Shown here: in pieces, positions 53,071 to 62,573 of the stretch
How the letters are laid out: each line of letters starts with the position of its first letter
How positions within the stretch are numbered: position 1 is the first letter of the stretch
Source: Rhizobiaceae bacterium
GTDB lineage: Bacteria > Pseudomonadota > Alphaproteobacteria > Rhizobiales > Rhizobiaceae
NCBI GenBank assembly: GCA_016742175.1
Contig: JACVCH010000004.1
Location: 186,001-250,000, forward strand
Reading direction: 5' to 3'
Length of the DNA stretch: 64,000 bases
Notes under the pieces: model-generated
Told to the model about the DNA's origin: nothing
Seen by the model: the letters and a program-made list of their open reading frames with translations, nothing else
Databases searched by the model: none
Position numbers and translations under genes: made by a program

Positions 53071-54158
53071 CAGACGTCCCTCCGCTCGAAATCGATGCGC
53101 GGGTCGATCCAGGTGTACATCAGGTCCGAGAGAAGGCTGACGAGCAGACCGATCAGCGAGAAGATGTAGAGCGTCGCGAAGACGACCGGATAGTCGCGGT
53201 CGAGCACCGAGCGGAAGCCGAGAAGCCCGAGGCCGTCGAGCGAGAAGATGTTCTCGATCAGGAGCGAGCCGGTGAAGAAGGCCGAGATGAACGCGCCGGG
53301 GAAGCCGGCGATGATGATCAGCATCGCATTGCGGAAGACGTGGCGGTAGAGCACCTGCCGCTCCGAAAGTCCTTTTGCCCGTGCGGTGACGACGTATTGC
53401 TTGCGGATTTCCTCGAGGAAGGAATTTTTGGTCAGGAGCGTCGTCGTCGCGAAGGCGGAGAGCACCATCGCCGTCAGAGGCAAGGCGAGGTGCCAGAAAT
53501 AGTCGAGGATGCGGTCGGGCCAGGAAAGGTCCGACCAGTTTTCCGACGTCAGGCCGCGCAGCGGGAACCAGTCGAAGAACGAGCCGCCGGCGAAGAGCAC
53601 CATCAGAAGGATCGCGAACAGGAAGCCGGGAATCGCATAGGCGACGATGACGATGCCGCTCGTCCACACGTCGAAGCTCGACCCGTCCTTGACCGCCTTG
53701 CGGATGCCGAGCGGGATCGAGATCACATAGGAGATCAGCGTGATCCAGAGGCCGAGCGAGATCGAGACCGGCATCTTCTCGATGATCAGGTCGATGACGG
53801 AGATGTCGCGGAAGTAGCTGTCGCCGAAATCGAAGCGGATGTAGTTCCAGATCATGTTGACGAAGCGTTCGAGCGGCGGCGTGTCGAAGCCGAACTGGCG
53901 CTCGAGCTGTGCGATGAATTCGGGATCGAGCCCCTGCGCGCCGCGATAGCTGGATTCGCCGCCCGTATCGAAATTCTGGAAGTCCGAGCTGCCGCCGCCG
54001 ATGCGGTCGGCCGCGCCGCCGCCCTGCCCGGTGATGTTGGCGATCACCTGCTCGACCGGCCCGCCCGGTGCGAACTGGATGACGATGAAGGAGATCGCCA
54101 TGATGCCGAACAGGGTCGGAATCATCAGCAACAGACGTCGAAGGATATAGGCGCCCAT
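53070..54158 (-). CDS. yejB: Oligopeptide/microcin C ABC importer permease YejB
   Basis: A 362-residue inner-membrane permease with six TM helices. The first is in [22 protein letters not shown] loop of about 85 residues rich in Gly/Ser/Asp (about 42-80) is typical of YejB. The EAA loop is in [24 protein letters not shown] (about 256-279). It starts at ATG 54158, 36 bases after the second yejA. Confidence 0.94.
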   Translation of the reverse strand: MGAYILRRLLLMIPTLFGIMAISFIVIQFAPGGPVEQVIANITGQGGGAADRIGGGSSDFQNFDTGGESSYRGAQGLDPEFIAQLERQFGFDTPPLERFVNMIWNYIRFDFGDSYFRDISVIDLIIEKMPVSISLGLWITLISYVISIPLGIRKAVKDGSSFDVWTSGIVIVAYAIPGFLFAILLMVLFAGGSFFDWFPLRGLTSENWSDLSWPDRILDYFWHLALPLTAMVLSAFATTTLLTKNSFLEEIRKQYVVTARAKGLSERQVLYRHVFRNAMLIIIAGFPGAFISAFFTGSLLIENIFSLDGLGLLGFRSVLDRDYPVVFATLYIFSLIGLLVSLLSDLMYTWIDPRIDFERRDV

Positions 54159-54194
54159 CAGGTGCGCTTCGTCTCGGAAACGGTCAAGTCAGCC

Positions 54195-56066
54195 TCAAGC
54201 CCTGCCAATCGATTTCGCCTTTTCCTCGTCGTACCACCACAGCGCCTCGACGGGAAAGCCATAGTCCGGCTTCGGGTCCTTGAAGCCGAACATGTCCCAA
54301 TAGGCCGCCCGGTGATTCGGCGCATGCCAATTTGGAATCCAGTCATGGCGCGCGCGCAAGATGCGGTCCACGACCTTCAGCGTCACGACGAGGTCGTTGC
54401 GCGTCTCGGCCTTGCCGGCGCGTTCGATCAGCGCGTCGAGCGCCGGCGATTTGGTGCCGGGATAGTTGCGCGTTCCCGGCAGGTCGGCCGAGCGCGAATG
54501 GAAGAAATTGGCGAGCGCATCGCGCGTCGGCGTCGCGCCGAAGGACGCAGCCATGCCCACCATGTCGAAGTCGAAATCGAGCTGGCGCGCCTGGTATTGC
54601 GCCGAATCGACCTGACGGATCGAGGCGTCGATGCCGATCTGGCGCATGTTCTCGACGAAAGGCGAGCCCGAACGGATGAAGACCTCGTCCTGGATCAGAT
54701 ATTCGACCGACAGGGTCTGGCCCGCCGCATTCTTCAGCGCGCGCCCGTCGGCCTGCCATCCGGCCTCCATCAGGAGGCGGCGCGCTTCGCGCAGGAGCCT
54801 TCGGTCGCGGCCCGAACCGTCCGATGTCGGCGCGACCACCGCCTCGCCGAAGGCCTCCTCGGGGATTTCGGCCCGAAATTCCTCGAGCAGCGCAAGCTCG
54901 GCCTCGGATGGCATCCCCTCGGCGCGGAACTCCGACTTCTCGAACACCGAGTTCGAGCGCGCATAGGCGTCGTAGAAGAGGTTGCGGTTCGTCCATTCGA
55001 AGTCGAAGCACATGCCGATCGCCTGGCGCGTACGCGGGTCGGCGAACTTTTCGCGCCGCTGGTTCAGCGCCCACGCCTGCATCGAGGGCGAAAGCTCGCT
55101 CGGGAACTCGCGCTTGACCACGCGCCCGTCATTGATCGCCGGGAAATCGTAACCCGTCGCCCAGGTCCGTGCCGTGAATTCCTGGCGGAACTGGATGTCG
55201 CCCTTCTTGAAGGCCTCGAAGGCAGCGTTGCGGTCGCGGTAGAACTCGATGCGGATCGTGTCGAAATGAAATAGACCGCGCATGACCGGCAGGTCGCGAC
55301 CCCAGTAATCCTCGACGCGGTCATATTCGATCGTCTGCCCGGCATTGACCCGGCCGACCTTGTACGGCCCCGAACCGAGCGCCGGCTTGAGCTGCGAGGC
55401 GTCGAAGGGATTCTCCTCGTAGAACGCCCTGGAGACGATCGGCATGGCAATGACCGAGAAGATCGTGCGCGAGGACTGGTTGCCGTTGAAGGCGATGCGG
55501 AAGGTCGCGTCGTCCTCGGCCACCGCCTCCGTCATCTCGCTCAGGGGCAGGACGAGCGAGGGGTGACCTTTTTCCTTGAAGAGATTTAACGAATAGGCGA
55601 CGTCCTCGGCCGTCAGCTTGGAGCCGTCGTGAAAGCGTGCTTCCGGCCGCAGCTTGAAGGTGAAGGAATTGCGGTCGTCGGCGATGGTGATGGTTTCCGC
55701 CAGAAGTCCGTAGGCGGAATCCGGCTCGTCGAGCGAGCCCGCCATCAGGCTGTCGAAGCAGAGCTCCATGCGCGGCGGCGCGTCGCCGCGCGGCACGAAG
55801 GAGTTGAGCGTGTTGAAGGTGAGGACGGATTGGTTGTAGCCCCAGTTCGGCACCGAGAAATTGAACCGCCCGCCTTTCGGCGCATCGGGATTCGCATAGT
55901 CGAAATGCGTGAACTCGGGCCCGTATTTCAGGTCGCCGAAGGCCGAGATGCCATGAAGCGGCGTTCCGGTCTGGAGCTGCGCCAGCGCGACACGCGGCAG
56001 GAACGGCGCGACGAAGGCTGCGCCGCCGAGCGCGAGAAAGGCGCGGCGGTCGACGCGCGCGGTCAT
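54195..56066 (-). CDS. yejA: Oligopeptide-binding protein YejA, second copy (Tat-type signal)
   Basis: A 623-residue SBP_bac_5 protein. The N-terminus DRRAFLALGGAAFVAP looks like a twin-arginine signal, ending near ALAQ (about 29). The binding domain contains FTHFDYANPDAPKGGRFNF and SGPYKVGRVNAGQTIEYDRVEDYWG, typical of YejA. Its ATG at 56066 overlaps the first yejA stop in ATGA. Similar length and motifs but many substitutions relative to the first copy suggest an old duplication with different peptide preference. Confidence 0.92.
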   Translation of the reverse strand: MTARVDRRAFLALGGAAFVAPFLPRVALAQLQTGTPLHGISAFGDLKYGPEFTHFDYANPDAPKGGRFNFSVPNWGYNQSVLTFNTLNSFVPRGDAPPRMELCFDSLMAGSLDEPDSAYGLLAETITIADDRNSFTFKLRPEARFHDGSKLTAEDVAYSLNLFKEKGHPSLVLPLSEMTEAVAEDDATFRIAFNGNQSSRTIFSVIAMPIVSRAFYEENPFDASQLKPALGSGPYKVGRVNAGQTIEYDRVEDYWGRDLPVMRGLFHFDTIRIEFYRDRNAAFEAFKKGDIQFRQEFTARTWATGYDFPAINDGRVVKREFPSELSPSMQAWALNQRREKFADPRTRQAIGMCFDFEWTNRNLFYDAYARSNSVFEKSEFRAEGMPSEAELALLEEFRAEIPEEAFGEAVVAPTSDGSGRDRRLLREARRLLMEAGWQADGRALKNAAGQTLSVEYLIQDEVFIRSGSPFVENMRQIGIDASIRQVDSAQYQARQLDFDFDMVGMAASFGATPTRDALANFFHSRSADLPGTRNYPGTKSPALDALIERAGKAETRNDLVVTLKVVDRILRARHDWIPNWHAPNHRAAYWDMFGFKDPKPDYGFPVEALWWYDEEKAKSIGRA

Positions 56067-57958
56067 TCCGCCTCCTCGATTTCGGCTTCGATCTCGGCCT
56101 CGCGGTCCTGCAATATCCACCAGGATTGCGGGTCGATGCCGGCATATTCGGGCTGTTTTTCCGGAATGCCGAACTTGTTCCAGTAGGCGTAGCGCATGGT
56201 CGGCTGGAAATATTGCGGCACGGTGTAGTAGTTCCACAAAAGCACCCGGTCGAGCGCGCGCGTCGCCGCCACCAGTTCCTCGCGGTCGGCGGCGTAGATG
56301 ATCTTGTCGATCAGCGCATCCACCACCGGATCCTTGATGCCCGGCACGTTGCGCGAGCCTTCCGCGCTTGCGGCCTGCGAGCTCCAGTAGTCGCGCTGCT
56401 CGTTGCCGGGCGATTCGGATTGCGGGAAGCGCGCGGTCACCGCGTCGAACTGGAACGCTTGATAACGCTGGATGTATTGCGAGGTGTCGACGATGCGCAG
56501 CGTCGCATCGATGCCGAGCCGGCGCAGATTGGCCATGTAGCCGCCGGTGATGATCTCGCTCGTCGGCGAAGAGCCGAGGAACTCGATCCGGAACTGCTCG
56601 CCCGTCTCCTTGTTGACCATGCGGCCGCCCTGGATCGTCCAGCCCGCCTCGTCGAACAGACGCACGGCCTCGCGCAGATTGTCGCGCTGCGCCTGCGGCG
56701 TGTCGAAGACCGGCAGCTTGAATTCCTCGGTGAAGAGCTCCGGCGGCAGTGCGTCGCGATGCGCCTCCAATATTTCCAGTTCCTCGCCCTCCGGCAGGCC
56801 GCTCGACGCAAGCTCGGAGTTCTCGAAATAGCTGGAAAAGCGCTCGTTCATCTCGAAGAATTGCAGCCTGTTCTGCTCCTCGAAATTATAGGCGAGCGTC
56901 AGCGCGTGGCGCACGCGGCGATCCGCAAAGCGCGGCTCGCGCATGTTGAAGGCGAAGGCCTGCATGTGCTGGATGCCGCCCGAGATGAACTCGCGCTTGA
57001 TGACGTCGCCGCGCTCGAAGGCCGGGAAATTGTACTCAACCGCCCAGCGTCGCGTGCTCGTTTCCAACCGGATGTCCTCGAAGCCGCCGCGCGTGAAGGC
57101 CAGGAACTCGGCATTGTCGTCCTGGAAATAGGTGTATTCCATGCGGTCGAAATTGTTGCGGCCGACATTCACCGGCTCCTCGGCACCCCAATAATCCTCG
57201 ACGCGCTCCCACACGATGCGCGAGCCGGGATCGAAGGAGGCGATCTTGTAGGGTCCGCTGCCGAGCGGCGGCTCCAGCGTCGGGTTGGCGACGTTGCGCT
57301 TTTGCCCGCGCGCGTTCTCGCCTTCCCACCAGTGCTTGGGCAGGATGGCCAGGTCGCCCATGATGTGCGGCAGTTCGCGATTTCCGGTCTGATCGAAGGT
57401 GAACTCGACCTCGCGTTCGGAAATCGCGACCGCCTCGGTCACGTTGGCGTAGTAGCGGCTGTAGGACGGGCTGATCTCCTTCAGCTTCTCGAACGACCAG
57501 ACCACGTCCTCGGCGGTGATCGGCTCCCCGTCGTGCCAGCGCGCGTTCGGGTTGAGGCGATAGATGGCCGAGGAATAGTCGTCCGGATAGGTGAAGGCTT
57601 CGGCGATCAGAGCGTGGCTCGTTCCCGCCTCGTCGGCGGATTGCTGCATCAGCGTGTCCCAGAGAAGTCCGCCGAACTGGGTCAGCCCCGCCGCGGGCGT
57701 GCCGCGCACGATGAACGGGTTGAAGCTGTCGAAGGTGCCAAACGCTGCCGAATTCAGCGTGCCGCCCTTGGGCGCATCGGGATTCACGTAGGAATAGCGG
57801 GTGAATTCCTCGGCCGGCGGCTCGGTCTGGATCAGCGACGAGGTCGTGCGCCATTCCGCCTCGGTGTCCTGCGCCAGCGCAGGTCCGGCGCCCGCGACCA
57901 TAACGGCCGCAACGACCCATGACGTGCGCAGATGATCGCCCAAGCGGCCCAATTCCAT
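56063..57958 (-). CDS. yejA: Oligopeptide-binding protein YejA, first copy (Sec-type signal)
   Basis: A 631-residue SBP_bac_5 protein heading the yej operon. A Sec signal peptide ends ALAQ before DTEAEW (about 30). YSYVNPDAPKGGTLNSAAFG and SGPYKIASFDPGSRIVWERVEDYWG match YejA proteins, which feed long peptides and microcin C to YejBEF. ATG 57958 is chosen because GAGGAG lies nine bases upstream; an ATG at 57967 would touch that ribosome site. The C-terminus is strongly acidic. Confidence 0.92.
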   Translation of the reverse strand: MELGRLGDHLRTSWVVAAVMVAGAGPALAQDTEAEWRTTSSLIQTEPPAEEFTRYSYVNPDAPKGGTLNSAAFGTFDSFNPFIVRGTPAAGLTQFGGLLWDTLMQQSADEAGTSHALIAEAFTYPDDYSSAIYRLNPNARWHDGEPITAEDVVWSFEKLKEISPSYSRYYANVTEAVAISEREVEFTFDQTGNRELPHIMGDLAILPKHWWEGENARGQKRNVANPTLEPPLGSGPYKIASFDPGSRIVWERVEDYWGAEEPVNVGRNNFDRMEYTYFQDDNAEFLAFTRGGFEDIRLETSTRRWAVEYNFPAFERGDVIKREFISGGIQHMQAFAFNMREPRFADRRVRHALTLAYNFEEQNRLQFFEMNERFSSYFENSELASSGLPEGEELEILEAHRDALPPELFTEEFKLPVFDTPQAQRDNLREAVRLFDEAGWTIQGGRMVNKETGEQFRIEFLGSSPTSEIITGGYMANLRRLGIDATLRIVDTSQYIQRYQAFQFDAVTARFPQSESPGNEQRDYWSSQAASAEGSRNVPGIKDPVVDALIDKIIYAADREELVAATRALDRVLLWNYYTVPQYFQPTMRYAYWNKFGIPEKQPEYAGIDPQSWWILQDREAEIEAEIEEAE

Positions 57959-58063
57959 TCGACGCATCTCCTCTTCGTGCGAGCCCGCACCCTATCCCAT
58001 CGGGCGTGATTGGAAACCGGCTACGTGGCTAAACTTTGCGTGGCCGGGCATTTTCACAAACGC

Positions 58064-58092
58064 AAAAAAGCCGGGCGAAACCCGGCTTTTTC
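58064..58092 (-). terminator. Rho-independent terminator after cycM
   Basis: AAAAAGCCGGG pairs with CCCGGCTTTTT (11 bp) around CGAAA; on the minus strand a T-run follows. It lies about 25 bases past the cytochrome stop and also isolates the yej promoter region. Confidence 0.9.
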
Positions 58093-58116
58093 GTGATCGT
58101 CGAGATTACGGTTTGG

Positions 58117-59070
58117 TTAGTTCTGCGCCGGAGCCCGCTCTTCTTCCTCGCTCACCTCGCCATCGGCGGCGGGCGTCGCGGGGTCGGTCTCGGGCGAAGC
58201 GGCGGAACCGTCTTCCTCGGGCGTCGCCTCGGCCGGAGCGGCCTCGGTCTCGGCGGCTGCGCCGGCATCGGCGGGCGCGGCGGCATCATCCGCCGGTGCC
58301 GCAGCGTCGTCGGCCGGTGCGGCTTCGTCGGCAGCCGGGGCGGCCTCGTCCGCGGCGGGCGCGGCGTCTTCGGCGGGCGCAGCTTCTTCGCCTTCGGCGG
58401 CCGGTGCGGTCTCTTCGCCTTCAGCGGCCGGGGCGGCTTCCTCGCCTTCGGCAGGAGCGGCTTCCTCGCCTTCAGCGGCAGGTGCACCTTCCTCGCCTTC
58501 GGCGGTCTCTTCCTCGGCGGCGGCCGGCTCGGGCAGCGGCAGCGGGCTGTCCGACTGCTGGTTCAGGTAGGCAATGAGGTTCGCTTCTTCCTGCGGGTCG
58601 CGCAGACCGGCAAAGGCCATGATCGTGCCGGGAATGTAGGAGCGCGGGTTGACCAGGAACGCGCTGAGGTTCTCGAACTCCCAGTTCTTCGCGCCGCCTT
58701 CGGAATATTCGGTCATCGCGGCGGAATAGGCAAAGCCCTCATGCGAGGCGACTGCCCTGCCGACGACGCCATAGAGATTCGGGCCGACGCGGTTGGCGCC
58801 GCCGCTTTCGATCGTGTGGCACGAGGCGCAGCGGCGGAAGGCCGCTTCGCCGGCGGCCGGATCGGCGCTGGCGAGAAGGTCGAGCGCGCTCGGGCCGCTT
58901 TCGGCAGGCGCGCCGCCGCCGACCGGCTCCTCTGGAACCTCAATGGCATAGCCCGGAGTTTCAGGGGCGTGGGACGCAAAGATCGCGTCCGAGACAAGGC
59001 TGACCGAAAAGACGACGAACACGACGCCCAGAAACGCGCCGATCAGCTTGTTGAGTTCAAAAGAGTCCAT
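58117..59070 (-). CDS. cycM: Membrane-anchored cytochrome c (CycM type) with long acidic tail
   Basis: A 317-residue protein. An N-terminal TM anchor (about 10-30, no cleavage) is followed by a class I cytochrome c domain (about 66-172). Heme attaches at CASCH (about 81-85) and the axial Met lies in IPGTIMAFAGL. Such proteins pass electrons from the bc1 complex to an aa3 oxidase. The remaining ~140 residues are a low-complexity run of Ala, Glu, Pro and Asp with imperfect repeats, far longer than in the usual ~185-residue CycM. It is divergent from kdsB, a typical rhizobial arrangement. Confidence 0.93.
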   Translation of the reverse strand: MDSFELNKLIGAFLGVVFVVFSVSLVSDAIFASHAPETPGYAIEVPEEPVGGGAPAESGPSALDLLASADPAAGEAAFRRCASCHTIESGGANRVGPNLYGVVGRAVASHEGFAYSAAMTEYSEGGAKNWEFENLSAFLVNPRSYIPGTIMAFAGLRDPQEEANLIAYLNQQSDSPLPLPEPAAAEEETAEGEEGAPAAEGEEAAPAEGEEAAPAAEGEETAPAAEGEEAAPAEDAAPAADEAAPAADEAAPADDAAAPADDAAAPADAGAAAETEAAPAEATPEEDGSAASPETDPATPAADGEVSEEEERAPAQN

Positions 59071-59278
59071 CTACCCAAGGCTCCAGAGTTCGACCGGGAT
59101 GATCCGTCGCGTGGCCGGCGCACACGCGGCAAAGGGTCCCCCATACCGGTCGTGCCGGTGAAAATCGCGCGGAAACTAGGTCTTTTGCTTGGATGTTGCA
59201 ACACATATAAGGGCCTTTCCACGTGAGACCTTTTGCCACTTTTCCGACCATCCCGAGAGCAGCATCGCCCGGCCCCCA

Positions 59279-60004
59279 ATGTCCCGACTGATCCTCATTC
59301 CCGCCCGCATGGCCTCCTCCCGCCTGCCCGGCAAGCCGCTGGCAGATATCGGCGGCCTGCCGATGATCGCACAGGTGGCAAAGCGTGCCGCCGAAAGCGG
59401 CGCCGGCGAGATCGCGATCGCGACGGACAGCGCCGATGTCGCGCGCGCGGTCGAGACGCTCGGCTTCACCGCCGTCATGACGGCGACAAGCCACCAGTCT
59501 GGCTCCGACCGCATCTTCGAGGCGCTGCAGGCGCTCGACCCCGACGGCCGCTTCGAAACCATCGTCAATCTTCAGGGCGACCTGCCGACCATCGATCCCA
59601 GCCTGATCGCTGGCGCGGCCAACGTGCTGGAAGAGGGCGACGCCGATATCGCGACCCTGGGCGTCGAGATCGAGGACGAGGCGGAGAAGACCAATCCGAA
59701 CGTGGTCAAGATCGTCGGCTCGCCGCTCGGGCCCGACCGGCTACGCGCGCTCTATTTCACGCGCGCGACCGCGCCCTGGGGTGAGGGCCCGCTCTACCAT
59801 CATATCGGCATCTATGCCTATCGCCGCGCCGCGCTCGAACGCTTCGTCGGCCTCGGCCCGAGCCCGCTCGAGACGCGCGAACGGCTCGAGCAGTTGCGCG
59901 CGCTCGAGGCCGGCATGCGCATCGATGTCGGCCTCGTCCGTTCCGTTCCGCTGGGCGTCGATACGCCCGAAGATCTCGAGCGCGCCCGCGCCATGTTGTC
60001 GTAA
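59279..60004 (+). CDS. kdsB: 3-deoxy-manno-octulosonate cytidylyltransferase
   Basis: A 241-residue CMP-KDO synthetase that activates KDO for LPS inner core. [18 protein letters not shown] (about 7-24) is the CTP-binding loop, SHQSGSDRI (about 71-79) and NLQGDLPTI (about 97-105) are family motifs, and [10 protein letters not shown] is conserved. ATG 59279 is preferred over an upstream in-frame extension because the enzyme's first strand begins here. It is followed 17 bases later by pheA. Confidence 0.95.
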   Translation: MSRLILIPARMASSRLPGKPLADIGGLPMIAQVAKRAAESGAGEIAIATDSADVARAVETLGFTAVMTATSHQSGSDRIFEALQALDPDGRFETIVNLQGDLPTIDPSLIAGAANVLEEGDADIATLGVEIEDEAEKTNPNVVKIVGSPLGPDRLRALYFTRATAPWGEGPLYHHIGIYAYRRAALERFVGLGPSPLETRERLEQLRALEAGMRIDVGLVRSVPLGVDTPEDLERARAMLS

Positions 60005-60021
60005 GGAAGAGCAGAAGCCGC

Positions 60022-60885
60022 ATGTCCAAGACCAATCGCATCGCATTCCAGGGTGAACCCGGCGCCAACTCCGACACCGCCTGCCGCAACATGTTCCCCG
60101 GCATGGAACCGATGCCCTGCGCGACCTTCGAGGACGCGTTCAACGCGGTCGAAAGCGGCGCGGCCGAGCTTGCGATGATCCCGATCGAGAACACGATCGC
60201 CGGCCGCGTCGCCGACATCCATCATCTGCTGCCCGAATCGAGCCTGCACATCGTCGGCGAATATTTTCTGCCGATCCATTTCCAGCTCATGGTCCTGCCG
60301 GGCGTGAAGATCGACGAGATCAAGTCCGTCCACAGCCACATCCACGCGCTCGGCCAGTGCCGCAACGTGATCCGCAAGAACAAGTGGAAGCCGGTCATCG
60401 CCGGTGACACGGCCGGCGCCGCGCGCCAGGTGGCAGACGAAGGCGACCGCACTGCCGCGGCGCTCGCGCCCGTCCTCGCCGCCGAACTCTACGGGCTCGA
60501 CATCGTCGCCGAGAATGTCGAGGACACCGACAACAACGTCACCCGCTTCGTCGTGCTGGCGAAGGAGGAATCCTGGGCGCCGCGCAAGTCGGCCGACGAT
60601 TTGATGATGACGACCTTCATCTTCCGCGTGCACAACATCCCGGCCGCGCTCTACAAGGCCATGGGCGGCTTTGCCACCAATGGCGTCAACATGACCAAGC
60701 TGGAGAGCTACCAGCTCGGCGGCACCTTCTTCGCCTCGCAGTTCTACGCCGACATCGAAGGCCACCCCGACGACGCCAATGTCGCCCAGGCGCTGAAGGA
60801 ACTCGACTTCTTCTCGCGCGAAGTGCGGGTGCTGGGGGTGTATCCGGCGGCGGAGTTCCGGATCGCGCAACGCAACGGCGGCTAG
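60022..60885 (+). CDS. pheA: Prephenate dehydratase
   Basis: A 287-residue monofunctional prephenate dehydratase that forms phenylpyruvate for phenylalanine. The catalytic domain (about 5-180) has FQGEPGANS and the catalytic Thr in NNVTRFVVLA (about 171-180). A C-terminal ACT domain (about 192-275) has NIPAALYKAMGGFATNGVNMTKLESYQ, implying feedback control by phenylalanine; the usual ESRP is ESYQ here, as in many alphaproteobacteria. Its end overlaps nudC by four bases. Confidence 0.96.
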   Translation: MSKTNRIAFQGEPGANSDTACRNMFPGMEPMPCATFEDAFNAVESGAAELAMIPIENTIAGRVADIHHLLPESSLHIVGEYFLPIHFQLMVLPGVKIDEIKSVHSHIHALGQCRNVIRKNKWKPVIAGDTAGAARQVADEGDRTAAALAPVLAAELYGLDIVAENVEDTDNNVTRFVVLAKEESWAPRKSADDLMMTTFIFRVHNIPAALYKAMGGFATNGVNMTKLESYQLGGTFFASQFYADIEGHPDDANVAQALKELDFFSREVRVLGVYPAAEFRIAQRNGG

Positions 60886-61820
60886 CTGTCCACCCACGCC
60901 CGGATCAGATGATTGGCGATCGCCGCGTTCGGCGGCACGATCAATCCATCCGGATGCGCGCCGGCGATCATCGCGCGCACTTCCTCGCGCGTGAACCAGC
61001 GGCAGGCTTCGAGTTCGGTGAAGTCCGGCGTCAAATCCTCGTTCAGCGCCTCGCCGAAGCAGCCGATCATCAGCGAGTGGGGAAACGGCCAGGGCTGGCT
61101 GGCATGATAGGCGACGCGGCCGATCCGCACGCCCGATTCCTCCAGCGTCTCGCGCCGCACCGCATCCTCGATCGTCTCGCCCGGCTCGACGAAGCCGGCG
61201 AGCGTGGAAAACATGCCCGGCACGAAATGCGGGCTGCGGCCCATCAGGCAGCGCTCGGGCGTGACCGTCAGCATGATGACGACCGGGTCGGTGCGCGGGA
61301 AATGCTGCGCACCGCAGCCGGTGCACACGCGCTTGTAGCCGCCGATGCGGGCTTCGGTCGCGGCGCCGCATCGGCCGCAGAAGCGGCAATTGGCGTTCCA
61401 GGCCAGAAGCGACGCGCCCTGCCCCACGGCACCCATGTCCTCGGGAGCGAGCAGGCCCTGGCTGTTGAGCGAGCGCAGGTCGATCGCCTTGATGCCGTCC
61501 GGCAGGTCTTCGGGCTCGAGGCCGCCGGGCGCTGCGACGACCGGACCGTCGGGTCCATGGCCGAGCAGGACTGCATGCTGCAGCTTGGCCTTCAGCGCCT
61601 CGGCTTCCGACGCCGAAAAGCGGCAATCCGGCCCAGCGCCGTTCATCTTCATGCAGAGGCGCCCGCCGCGCAGGATCAGGACGGAGAGCTGCGGGTCGGC
61701 CAGCGCATCCGCCAGCGCCGTCTCGGACCGGTTCTCGGCCTGCCGGTCGATGCGATTGCCGGCAAAGCCGACGAAGCGGCTCGGCTCTTCGGCCGGCCGG
61801 TCGAACAGTGCGAGATTCAC
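60882..61820 (-). CDS. nudC: NAD+ diphosphatase NudC
   Basis: A 312-residue Nudix hydrolase that splits NAD(H) and removes NAD caps from RNA. A zinc ribbon uses CRFCGRCG and CTGCGAQHFPR (about 147-175). The Nudix box is GFVEPGETIEDAVRRETLEESG (seen as G-x5-E-x7-R-E-x2-E-E-x-G, about 211-232). The NudC tag SQPWPFPHSLM (about 242-252) follows. ATG 61820 overlaps the HIT gene stop by four bases. Confidence 0.94.
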   Translation of the reverse strand: MNLALFDRPAEEPSRFVGFAGNRIDRQAENRSETALADALADPQLSVLILRGGRLCMKMNGAGPDCRFSASEAEALKAKLQHAVLLGHGPDGPVVAAPGGLEPEDLPDGIKAIDLRSLNSQGLLAPEDMGAVGQGASLLAWNANCRFCGRCGAATEARIGGYKRVCTGCGAQHFPRTDPVVIMLTVTPERCLMGRSPHFVPGMFSTLAGFVEPGETIEDAVRRETLEESGVRIGRVAYHASQPWPFPHSLMIGCFGEALNEDLTPDFTELEACRWFTREEVRAMIAGAHPDGLIVPPNAAIANHLIRAWVDS

Positions 61821-62239
61821 AGGCGGCCCTTGATGTCGTTGATCAGGCCGTGCAGGTCCTCACGGCGATAGGGTTCGGGCTGGCCGTGGCCCCAGACGGG
61901 TCCGGGCCAGTTCGCATCGCCTTCCCTGCGCGCGATGACGTGGACGTGGAGCTGGCGGACGACGTTACCGAGCGCGCCGATATTGATCTTGTCGCAGCGC
62001 GTGACTTCCTTCAGCGCCTTCGACACCATCGTCGTCTCGAAGGAGAGCATGGCCTGGTCGAGTGGCGTCAGGTCGTGGATCTCGACGGCGCCGCGGCGTT
62101 GCGGGATCATGATCAGCCATGGCCAGCGCGCATCGTTCATGATCCGAAGCTCGCACAGGCCGAGCCAGATCACTTCGCGGCTGTCGCGTTCAAGCTTCCT
62201 GTCGAGCTCGAAACCGCCAGCCCTGTGCGGCATGTCCAT
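61817..62239 (-). CDS. HIT domain protein
   Basis: A 140-residue HIT-family nucleotide hydrolase or transferase. The histidine triad is QLHVHVIAR (about 98-106), and WPWLIMIPQRRGAVEIHDL and CDKINIGALGNVVRQLH are typical. ATG 62239 has GAGGGAG upstream and is preferred over a longer frame that would run into the SRP RNA gene. It is coupled to nudC, both acting on nucleotides. Confidence 0.9.
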   Translation of the reverse strand: MDMPHRAGGFELDRKLERDSREVIWLGLCELRIMNDARWPWLIMIPQRRGAVEIHDLTPLDQAMLSFETTMVSKALKEVTRCDKINIGALGNVVRQLHVHVIARREGDANWPGPVWGHGQPEPYRREDLHGLINDIKGRL

Positions 62240-62355
62240 GTCTCCCTCCTCTGCCAGGGTTGCGAGGCTAGAGCGTTTCCCCGCCCGATGGACGCAAATC
62301 GTTCCACCTTTCGATCCGGCCTTGCATTCGCCTTTCGAATTGCCGATATGGGGCG

Positions 62356-62455
62356 CGGGAGGTTGGTGGTGGACGAGCCACTCGCCAACCGGGTCAGGTC
62401 CGGAAGGAAGCAGCCCTAACGAGCCCCGGCACGGGTCACCGTGCCAGCCTCCCAC
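62356..62455 (+). ncRNA. ffs: Signal recognition particle RNA (small bacterial type)
   Basis: The conserved apical domain is present as GGTCAGGTCCGGAAGGAAGC followed by AGCCCTAA (about 62392-62418), the Ffh-binding loop. The ends pair: GGGAGGTTGG (62357-62366) with CCAGCCTCCC (62444-62453). The length of about 100 bases suits the Alu-less SRP RNA of proteobacteria. It lies just before dnaX, its usual place in alphaproteobacteria. The exact ends are estimated from the pairing. Confidence 0.95.
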
Positions 62456-62573
62456 CATTTCCCCGGCCTTGCGTCCGAGCCGTTTGCGGCATTGACGCCT
62501 GGCCGTGTCGGGGACGACACTCGCGCCGCGAGGATGATCCGGGCCTTCGGGCTCATGGCACGAGCGAGACTTG

